Below, piece by piece: positions 1 to 7,417 of a stretch of 9,939 bases of DNA. Numbering within the stretch: position 1 is the first letter of the stretch; the number at the start of each line of letters is the position of its first letter. The translations under genes were made by a program, and so were the position numbers. Source of the stretch: Gaiellales bacterium (GTDB lineage: Bacteria; Actinomycetota; Thermoleophilia; Gaiellales; F1-60-MAGs149). The stretch spans positions 1-9,939 of the forward strand of contig JAURLF010000186.1 in assembly GCA_030831375.1 (NCBI GenBank). The letters are read 5' to 3'. The notes under the pieces are model-generated. The model was not told the origin of the DNA and ran no database searches. It saw only the letters and a list, made by a program, of their open reading frames with translations.

Positions 1-671
1 CCGTGCCCCTCCGCGGCGCCCTCGAGCAGGCCCGGCACGTCCATCACCGTGATCTGGCGGTCGACGGCGAGGTCGACGACGCCGAGCACCGGCTCGATCG
101 TCGTGAACGGGTAGTCGGCCACCTTCGGGCGCGCGTTCGAGAGCCGGCGCAGGAGCGACGACTTGCCGACGTTCGGGAAGCCGAGCAGCGCCGCGTCGGC
201 GAGCAGCTTGAGGTGCAGCTCGAGCGTCAGCTCCTCGCCGAGGGCGCCGAGCTCGGCGGTGCGCGGCGCCTGGCGCACGGCCGTGCGGAAGCGCCGGTTG
301 CCGGCCCCGCCGCGGCCGCCCTCGGCCACGACGGCGCGCGCGCCGGGGCGCGCCAGGTCGACCACGAGCACGCCGTCCTCGTCGAGCACCTGCGTGCCGA
401 CGGGCACCGGCACGACGACATCCCCGCCGGTCGCACCGGTGCGGTTCGAGCCCTCGCCGCCGCGCCCGTCCTCCGCGCGCACGTGGGGGTGGTGGCGCAC
501 CTGCGTCAGGTCGCGCAAGGCGGCGTCGGCGACGAGCACGACGCTGCCGCCGTCGCCGCCGTCACCGCCGGACGGGCCGCCGCGCGGCACGTACTTCTCG
601 CGGCGGAACGCCACGGAGCCGTCGCCGCCGCGCCCGGCGCGGGCGTGGATGGTCGCGCGGTCGGAGAACAC
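1..671 (-). CDS. obg: Obg-family GTPase (ObgE/CgtA), C-terminal part cut off by the window edge
   Basis: Obg is an essential GTPase that binds the large ribosomal subunit and acts in its late assembly and in stress control. The 223 visible codons start at a GTG and read MFSDRATIHARAGRGG, followed by the glycine-rich Obg fold (roughly residues 1-155, with the GGPSGGDGGDGGS turn at 32-43). The G domain then begins with the P-loop GFPNVGKSS at 164-172 and the G3 motif DVPG at 211-214. The switch I threonines lie in the DYPFTTIEP stretch. G4, G5 and any C-terminal OCT domain lie beyond position 1. The P-loop ends GKSS where most Obg proteins have GKST, a conservative change. The gene starts 19 nt after the rpmA stop, its usual neighbour. 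The GTG start was chosen because the family's N-terminal motif begins exactly there and no better start precedes it. Confidence 0.96.
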   Translation of the reverse strand, partial: MFSDRATIHARAGRGGDGSVAFRREKYVPRGGPSGGDGGDGGSVVLVADAALRDLTQVRHHPHVRAEDGRGGEGSNRTGATGGDVVVPVPVGTQVLDEDGVLVVDLARPGARAVVAEGGRGGAGNRRFRTAVRQAPRTAELGALGEELTLELHLKLLADAALLGFPNVGKSSLLRRLSNARPKVADYPFTTIEPVLGVVDLAVDRQITVMDVPGLLEGAAEGH

Positions 672-688
672 GGGGGGAGCCCCCCTCC
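672..688 (-). promoter_or_regulatory. obg ribosome-binding site inside a G/C hairpin
   Basis: On the minus strand the rpmA-obg gap reads GGAGGGGGGCTCCCCCC immediately before the GTG start. The SD GGAGG (684-688) lies 12 nt from the start. The following G run can pair with the C run (5 bp with a CTC loop), or GGAG can pair with CTCC, which would hide the SD. Ribosomes finishing rpmA would open such a hairpin. The pairing is visible in the sequence; the regulatory role is inferred. Confidence 0.5.
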
Positions 689-690
689 GG

Positions 691-948
691 CTAGTCCCCG
701 GCCGGGATGACCGACACGAAGCGCTTGCCGCGGCGCTGGCCGAACTCGACCGTGCCGTCGACGGTGGCGAAGATCGTGTGGTCGACGCCGAGGCCGGTGC
801 CGGCGCCCGGGTTGAAGCGGGTGCCGCGCTGGCGCACGATGATGCCGCCCGCGCGGATGTCCTGACCGGCGAAGACCTTCACACCGAGCCGCTTCGACTG
901 GGAGTCGCGGCCGTTCTTGGAGGAGCCGAGGCCCTTCTTGTGCGCCAT
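691..948 (-). CDS. rpmA: 50S ribosomal protein L27
   Basis: L27 is a large-subunit protein whose N-terminal tail reaches the peptidyl-transferase centre. The 85-residue product has the family's normal length and starts MAHKKGLGSSKNGRDSQSKR. The conserved central stretch GGIIVRQRGTRFNPG follows, and then the VDHTIFATVDGTVEF strand region. It starts directly with the mature MAHKK sequence, so it lacks the cleaved N-terminal extension found in Firmicutes. The start lies one base after the rplU stop, and its SD GGAGG (955-959, 6-nt spacing) is inside the last codons of rplU. The two ribosomal proteins are therefore probably translationally coupled. obg follows after 19 nt. Confidence 0.98.
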   Translation of the reverse strand: MAHKKGLGSSKNGRDSQSKRLGVKVFAGQDIRAGGIIVRQRGTRFNPGAGTGLGVDHTIFATVDGTVEFGQRRGKRFVSVIPAGD

Positions 949-949
949 C

Positions 950-1393
950 TCAGTCCTCCGTCTTCTTCTCGGCGGGCTTCTTCGCGGCCGGCTTGCGCGC
1001 GGCGGCGGGCTTCTTCGCAGCGGCCGGCTTCTTCTCCGCGGCGGCCTTCTCGGCCGGCGCCTTCTCGGCCGCCTTGGCGGTGCCGCCGAGGGCGATCGAC
1101 TCGACCTCGATCACGGACTGGCGGGCGCGGAAGCCCATCCGCCGCGACGAGCTCTTCTTCGCGCGGTACGTACGGATGTTGATCTTCGGGCCGAGCGTGT
1201 GCTCCTTGACCCGCACCGACACCTTCACCGGCTTCAGCTCCGCCTCGGTGGCGAGCGTCTTCGCGCCGTCGGAGGCGAGGACGACCGCGGGCGCCAGCGT
1301 GCCGCCCTCGTCGACCGCGAGGCGGTCGACGACGAGGCGCTCACCCTTGGTGACGCGGTACTGCTTTCCTCCGAGCGAGATGACTGCGAACAT
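950..1393 (-). CDS. rplU: 50S ribosomal protein L21 with a Lys/Ala/Pro-rich C-terminal tail
   Basis: L21 binds 23S rRNA early in 50S assembly. The 147-residue product begins MFAVISLGGKQYRV, the family signature. Its core runs to about residue 101 and includes the KINIRTYRAKK basic stretch at 70-80. Most L21 proteins end near there. This one continues with about 46 residues (102-147) of Lys, Ala, Pro and Glu repeats of the type AEKKPAAAKKPA, similar to histone-H1-like tails. The usual GHRQ motif near the core's end is replaced by GFRARQ. The ATG has no purine-rich SD nearby, although the start is fixed by homology. The gene follows the RNase gene after an 82-nt gap and is coupled to rpmA downstream. 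The function of the core is certain; the role of the tail is unknown. Confidence 0.97.
   Translation of the reverse strand: MFAVISLGGKQYRVTKGERLVVDRLAVDEGGTLAPAVVLASDGAKTLATEAELKPVKVSVRVKEHTLGPKINIRTYRAKKSSSRRMGFRARQSVIEVESIALGGTAKAAEKAPAEKAAAEKKPAAAKKPAAARKPAAKKPAEKKTED
955..959 (-). promoter_or_regulatory. rpmA ribosome-binding site within the end of rplU
   Basis: GGAGG sits 6 nt before the rpmA ATG and is made of the codons for the last Thr-Glu-Asp residues of L21. A ribosome terminating on rplU covers this site, which supports coupled translation of L21 and L27. Confidence 0.8.
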
Positions 1394-1475
1394 GCGGATT
1401 CAGTGGTCGGGCCGCCGGGGTCGACGACGGGCGGGACCGTAGCAGAGCCGCGCGGCGCGCCGCTCCGCCTCCCGG
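1394..1475 (-). other. 82-nt gap between the RNase gene and rplU, the longest in the window
   Basis: This gap holds a purine-rich stretch just after the RNase stop, the hairpin at 1445-1465, and then a GC-rich leader to the rplU ATG without a clear SD. A TACGGT hexamer at 1436-1441 resembles a -10 element, but I find no matching -35. A separate transcript start or a processing site for the ribosomal genes could lie here, but the sequence does not prove either. Confidence 0.4.
1445..1465 (-). terminator. GC-rich hairpin downstream of the RNase gene (attenuator, processing site or weak terminator)
   Basis: On the minus strand GAGC-G-GCGC pairs with GCGC-G-GCTC around a GCC loop. This gives eight base pairs and one G-G mismatch. 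It starts 11 nt after the RNase stop codon. No T-run follows, so it is not a classic intrinsic terminator; high-GC bacteria often have hairpins of this kind. The fold is visible, but its function is a guess. Confidence 0.35.
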
Positions 1476-3736
<2,261 letters not shown>

Positions 3737-3740
<4 letters not shown>

Positions 3741-4390
3741 GGGGTCTCCACGGCCCCCACGCGCGCCCCGCGGGGCGCGGTGTGGACCGCCAGTCGGGTG
3801 ATGGCCGCCCGCCCGAGGCCGCCGTCGGCGCGCTGGTCGAGCGCGCGGGCGACCTCGTCGGGCTTGGCCGAGCCATCCTCCAGGATGGCGATGCGGACAT
3901 GGACTGCCCCGTCCTCGCAGACGGGGTCGGGCGCGAAGCGGCGGACATCGATCCGCCGGCGGCCCTTCGGGCTGGAGCGCTCGACGACGAGCTCGTCGGC
4001 GCCCCGGTAGGACGCGCAGGCCGCCTCGACGGCCGCCGCGGGGGCGGCGAAGGCGAGGCGGTAGGTGGCGCCCGTGACGTCGGCCTTCGGGCCGGCCGGA
4101 GCGCACGTGAGGGGCACGACGCCGCGCGGGCAGGTGGCGACGAGCCGCGCGAGAACGTCGGCCGGGTCGTGGTCGTCGCCGACGAGCTCGACGGACAGGT
4201 GCTCGTCCTCGGAGGCGACGCCGACGCCGCGGGCGAGCGCGAGCGAGATCACCGGCTTCGGTCGCATGCCCTGCGACAGCGCAACCTCGAAGCCGGCGCG
4301 GCGCAGCGCCGCGAGCAGCACGTCGACCATCTCGAGGTGGCTGAGGAAGCGCGCGCGCTCGCGCACCGCCAGACGCAGATCCAGCCTCAA
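3737..4390 (-). CDS. TIGR03936/DUF2344 family radical SAM-linked protein
   Basis: This family has no established function. It is known as the constant partner of the TIGR03960 radical SAM protein, encoded beside it or fused to it. From the TTG at 4390 the product has 217 residues: MRLDLRLAVRERARFLSHLE, the SQGMRPKP motif at 39-46, and the LALARGVGVASEDEHLSVEL stretch at 50-69. These match the family's conserved N-terminal half. There are no membrane segments. The last codons overlap the RNase ATG (ATGA). The start is uncertain. The TTG sits where the family's conserved sequence begins and overlaps the stop of a 10-codon frame (TTGA). An in-frame ATG at 4480 would add 30 poorly conserved residues and overlap the radical SAM gene by 62 nt. 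A frameshift joining the 10-codon frame is a third option. Family assignment is firm; the start is not. Confidence 0.87.
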
Positions 4391-4419
4391 CGCGGTCGTT
4401 TCCCGCGGACGTGCGGCAT
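4387..4419 (-). CDS. 10-codon minicistron bridging the radical SAM gene and DUF2344
   Basis: The TIGR03960 stop overlaps an ATG by one base (TGATG). That ATG has GGAGG at 4424-4428, four bases upstream. It opens the frame MPHVRGKRPR, which ends in TGA at 4387-4389, and this stop overlaps the TTG that probably starts DUF2344. The TTG has no good SD of its own. The peptide may simply carry ribosomes to the next start, or it may be the true N-terminus of DUF2344 separated by a frameshift or sequence error. The signals are visible; translation is inferred. Confidence 0.4.
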   Translation of the reverse strand: MPHVRGKRPR

Positions 4420-6197
4420 CAGGCCTCCACCAGGCGGTTGCGCACGGGGCCGACGCAGGCGCCGCAATCGGTGCAGCCATCCCATCGGCAGTCCCCCGTC
4501 GCCCGCTCGGCGCGGCTCCGGTACCACTCGTCCAGCAGGAACTCCTTGCTCACGCCGCTGCGCACGTGGTCCCACGGCAGCGGGTCGAGGGGGTCGCGCT
4601 CGCGCGTCGCCTCCGCCTCGAGGTCGCGGCCGGCGGCGCGGAAGGCGTCCCGCCAGGCGTCCTCGCGGTGGTGCTCCGTCCAGGCGTCGAAGCGCGCCCC
4701 CGCGCGCCACGCCGCCTCGAGCACGTCCCCGGTGATCGCGTCCCCACGGCCGATCGCGCCCTCCAGCATGGAGGTGCGGACGTCGTGGAGCGACAGCTTC
4801 AGCTGGCGGCCCCGGAGCGCGCGGCGCAGGTAGTCCTGCTTCACGCGCAGCTGCTCGGGCGGGGCCATGCCGTCCCACTGGAACGGCGTGTGCGGCTTCG
4901 GGACGAAGTTGGACGCGGACACGTGGACCGTGAAGCGGCCGTTGTCGCCGTGGTGGCGGCGGCCGATCTCGCGCGCCCGGAAGCCGAGGTCGACGATCCC
5001 CTGGACCTCCTCGAAGGTCTCGAGAGGGAGGCCGATCATGAAGTACATCTTCAGGCTCGTGTAGCCCGCCCCGAAGGCGGCATCGATCGCCCGCTCGATC
5101 ATCTCGTCGGTGATCGTCTTGCAGATGATGTCGCGCATCCGCTGCGTCGCCGCCTCCGGCGCCAGCGTGATCGAGCGCTGGCGGCTGTTCGCCGCCGCCG
5201 ACAGCGCCACCGGCCCGGTGTCGACGCGGTTCGACGGCAAGGACAGGTGCAGGTCCGGCTTGGCCGCCTTGATCTCGCGGATCGCCCGCTCGACGCCCGA
5301 GTAGTCGCTGGTGGCGAGGCTGGTCAGGGACAGCTCGTCGTAGCCGGTGCAGCCGAGCTGCTCGAGGCCGGCCCGCACGACGTCCTCGACGGGCCGCTCC
5401 CGCACCGGCCGGTACCAGGTGCCGGCGTGGCAGAAGCGGCAGCCGCGCGTGCAGCCCCGCATCACCTCGACGGAGGCCCGCGAGAAGATCGCGCTCGCGT
5501 ACGGGACCACCGGCCGCGTCGGCGCCGTGTCGATCGCGAAGTCCGCGAAGATCGCCCGCTCCACGGGCTCCTCGCCGCGCTCGGGCAGGTACAGAAACGG
5601 CAGCTCGGCGAGCCGGCGCAGGCGCTCCGCCCGGTCCGGCGTCGCCTCGAGGATGGCCACGATGCGCTCCATCCCCTCCTCCGCCTCGCCCATGAAGAAC
5701 GCGTCCACGAAGCGGGCCAGCGGCATCGGGTTCGACGCGCTCGGGCCGCCCGCGAGCACGATCGGGTCGCCCTGGCCGCGCGCCGCGGCGTGCAGCGGGA
5801 TGCCGGCGAGGTCGATCAGCTCGAGCACGTTCGAGTACGTCAGCTCGGCCTGCAGCGTGACGCCGAGCAGGTCGCAGTCGCGGACGGGCCGCCAGGTCTC
5901 GAGCGTGAACAGCGGAACCCCCTCGCGGCGCATGGCGTCGGCCATGTCCGGCCACGGGCAGTAGACGCGCTCGGCGGCCGCCGCCGTACGGTCGTTCACG
6001 AGGCCGTAGAGGATCTGCAGGGCCTGGTTCGAGATGCCGACCTCGTACGCGTCGGGGTAGGCCAGCGCGACGCGGACGCCCGCGTCCGGCTTGACCGCCT
6101 CGTTCACCTCGCCGCCGATGTAGCGGGACGGCTTCTCGACGGAGCCGAGCAGATCCTCGATCCGGGCCTGGAGGTCGTGCTGCTCCACGAACGGCAT
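4419..6197 (-). CDS. TIGR03960 family B12-binding-domain-like radical SAM protein
   Basis: This radical SAM enzyme of unknown substrate has 592 residues. The N-terminal part (about 15-60) has the family's EKPSRYIGGEVNEAVK and YPDAYEVGISNQALQILYG stretches. A Rossmann-like, B12-binding-type region follows to about residue 200, with LAGGPSASNP. I see no DxHxxG cobalamin motif in it. The radical SAM cluster ligands are C249, C253 and C256 in RGCTRGCRFCHAGTWYRP, which would hold a [4Fe-4S] cluster that cleaves S-adenosylmethionine. The family's C-terminal PWDHVRSGVSKEFLLDEW stretch (541-558) is followed by four cysteines (570, 575, 578, 581) that could bind a second cluster or zinc. The ATG was chosen from the family's N-terminus; its SD is weak (GGGTAGA just before it). 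The gene starts 26 nt after rodA. The stop overlaps the minicistron ATG ahead of its partner DUF2344. Confidence 0.93.
   Translation of the reverse strand: MPFVEQHDLQARIEDLLGSVEKPSRYIGGEVNEAVKPDAGVRVALAYPDAYEVGISNQALQILYGLVNDRTAAAAERVYCPWPDMADAMRREGVPLFTLETWRPVRDCDLLGVTLQAELTYSNVLELIDLAGIPLHAAARGQGDPIVLAGGPSASNPMPLARFVDAFFMGEAEEGMERIVAILEATPDRAERLRRLAELPFLYLPERGEEPVERAIFADFAIDTAPTRPVVPYASAIFSRASVEVMRGCTRGCRFCHAGTWYRPVRERPVEDVVRAGLEQLGCTGYDELSLTSLATSDYSGVERAIREIKAAKPDLHLSLPSNRVDTGPVALSAAANSRQRSITLAPEAATQRMRDIICKTITDEMIERAIDAAFGAGYTSLKMYFMIGLPLETFEEVQGIVDLGFRAREIGRRHHGDNGRFTVHVSASNFVPKPHTPFQWDGMAPPEQLRVKQDYLRRALRGRQLKLSLHDVRTSMLEGAIGRGDAITGDVLEAAWRAGARFDAWTEHHREDAWRDAFRAAGRDLEAEATRERDPLDPLPWDHVRSGVSKEFLLDEWYRSRAERATGDCRWDGCTDCGACVGPVRNRLVEA
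4424..4428 (-). promoter_or_regulatory. Shine-Dalgarno sequence at the end of the radical SAM gene
   Basis: GGAGG lies four bases before the ATG at 4419, inside the Val-Glu-Ala codons that end the radical SAM protein. It is the only strong SD near the DUF2344 start, yet it points to an out-of-frame ATG. This creates the start-site problem at this junction. Confidence 0.65.
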
Positions 6198-6223
6198 TCT
6201 ACCCGGCCACGGCGCCCGAGCCG

Positions 6224-7417
6224 TCAGGCCGCCTCGGGCGGCGCCCCGTCGGGGTCGCCGCGGCCCGCGCCGCGCCGGCCCGTCCAGACGGGGTCGAGCG
6301 CGTCGCGCGGCAGGGCGCGCGCGCCGACGGCGAGCGCGAGGCCGACCGCGACGAGGTTCGTGATGGTGTTCGAGCCGCCGTACGTCATGAAGGGCAACGG
6401 GATGCCGGTGGTCGGGGCGATCCCCAGCACCATCCCGATGTTGATCGCGATCTGCGTCAGCAGCATCCCGAACACGCCGGCCGCCATGAACGACTCCTCG
6501 AGCGTGCGGGCGCGCGGCACGATCCGGCCGATCCGCCACAGCACGAGCAGGTACAGGACGAGCGCGATCCCGGCTCCGGCGAAGCCGCGGTCCTCGGCGA
6601 CGACGGCGAACACGAAGTCGGTGTGGTGCTCGGGCAGGAACGACCCGGCGGTCTGACTGACGCCCTCGCCGCGCCCCGTCAGCCCGCCGGAGCCGATCGC
6701 GATCCGCGCCTGCTGCGCCTGGTAGACGGCCGGGCTGTTGCCGTCCGGGTTCAGGAACGCGACGATGCGCTCGGCCTGGTACGGGCGCAGGAGCGGCAGG
6801 CCGATCGACGGGAGGATCCCGAGCACGACCACGACGACGCCGGCCCCGAGCGCGCCGATCACCGCCAGCATGCGCCCGGGCAGGCCCGCGACGACGAGCA
6901 GGGTCAGGCCGATCGCGACGTAGATGATCGCCGTGCCGAGGTCGGGCTGGATGAAGACCAGCGCGAACGGCGGCAGCAGGACGAGCGCGACGCGCAGCAC
7001 CATCGGCCAGCCGCGGATCCCGCGTCGCACGCAGTCGGCGAGGATCAAGGACAGGCAGACGATTATCGCGACCTTGCCGATCTCCGACGGCTGCAGCGTG
7101 AAGAAGGGCAGCGGGATCCAGGCCTGGATCCCGCGCGCAGCCGCGAACCCGAGGACAACGATCAAGAGGCCGATCGTGCCGCCGTAGATGAACCAGAACA
7201 GGCGCCGGTACACGCGCGGATCGATCGCCAGCGTGACGGCGGCGAGGACCAGGCCGAGCGCGATGTAGACGATGTGGCGGCGCACGAAGTAGCCGGGGTC
7301 GCCGAGGAAGTCGGACACGGTGACGGCGCGCACGGCGCGCTCGCCGAGCACGAGCAGGATCAGGACGGCGGCGACGAGCAGCCAGTCAACGCGGCGCAGG
7401 AGGTCGCGGCTGATCAT
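6224..7417 (-). CDS. rodA: RodA, SEDS-family peptidoglycan glycosyltransferase
   Basis: RodA polymerises lipid II into glycan strands during side-wall growth, in complex with PBP2. The 397-residue product has about ten hydrophobic segments, normal for the family. It carries the SEDS signatures IQAWIPLPFFTLQPSE (98-112, with W100 and the QPSE turn) and PEHHTDFVFAVVAED, in which D267 matches the putative catalytic aspartate of SEDS enzymes. The C-terminal TTGIPLPFMTYGGSN motif is also present. The short tail after the last membrane segment is Gly/Pro/Asp-rich. The ATG overlaps the mrdA stop as ATGA and has AGGAGGG six bases upstream (7424-7430). This makes the start secure and suggests equal synthesis of RodA and PBP2. 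I prefer RodA over FtsW because of the mreD-mrdA context. Confidence 0.96.
   Translation of the reverse strand: MISRDLLRRVDWLLVAAVLILLVLGERAVRAVTVSDFLGDPGYFVRRHIVYIALGLVLAAVTLAIDPRVYRRLFWFIYGGTIGLLIVVLGFAAARGIQAWIPLPFFTLQPSEIGKVAIIVCLSLILADCVRRGIRGWPMVLRVALVLLPPFALVFIQPDLGTAIIYVAIGLTLLVVAGLPGRMLAVIGALGAGVVVVVLGILPSIGLPLLRPYQAERIVAFLNPDGNSPAVYQAQQARIAIGSGGLTGRGEGVSQTAGSFLPEHHTDFVFAVVAEDRGFAGAGIALVLYLLVLWRIGRIVPRARTLEESFMAAGVFGMLLTQIAINIGMVLGIAPTTGIPLPFMTYGGSNTITNLVAVGLALAVGARALPRDALDPVWTGRRGAGRGDPDGAPPEAA

Noticed and set aside
691..948. Cleaved N-terminal extension on L27
   Set aside because: The protein starts directly at MAHKKG; no extra residues or cleavage motif precede it.
3..1182. Plus-strand open frames opposite obg and rpmA
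   Set aside because: The minus strand carries clear Obg and L27. The plus-strand products are low-complexity Ala/Arg/Pro-rich with no motif.
1436..1464. Promoter before rplU based on TACGGT
   Set aside because: The -10-like hexamer has no recognisable -35 at 16-18 nt; the matching positions read as GC-rich hairpin sequence.
3741..4106. N-terminal extension of the RNase to an upstream ATG
   Set aside because: It would overlap DUF2344 almost entirely, is Arg/Gly-rich in a shadow frame, and the family's N-terminus MKKILIS begins at 3740 with its own SD.
4391..4480. ATG at 4480 as the DUF2344 start
   Set aside because: It would add 30 low-complexity residues inside the radical SAM gene's cysteine-motif codons, before the conserved family sequence. 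Kept as a less likely alternative.
4065..6656. Very long plus-strand open frame (about 860 codons) opposite the radical SAM and DUF2344 genes
   Set aside because: High GC removes stop codons from antisense frames. Its product is Arg/Ala/Val-rich with no recognisable motif, and it crosses three real gene boundaries.
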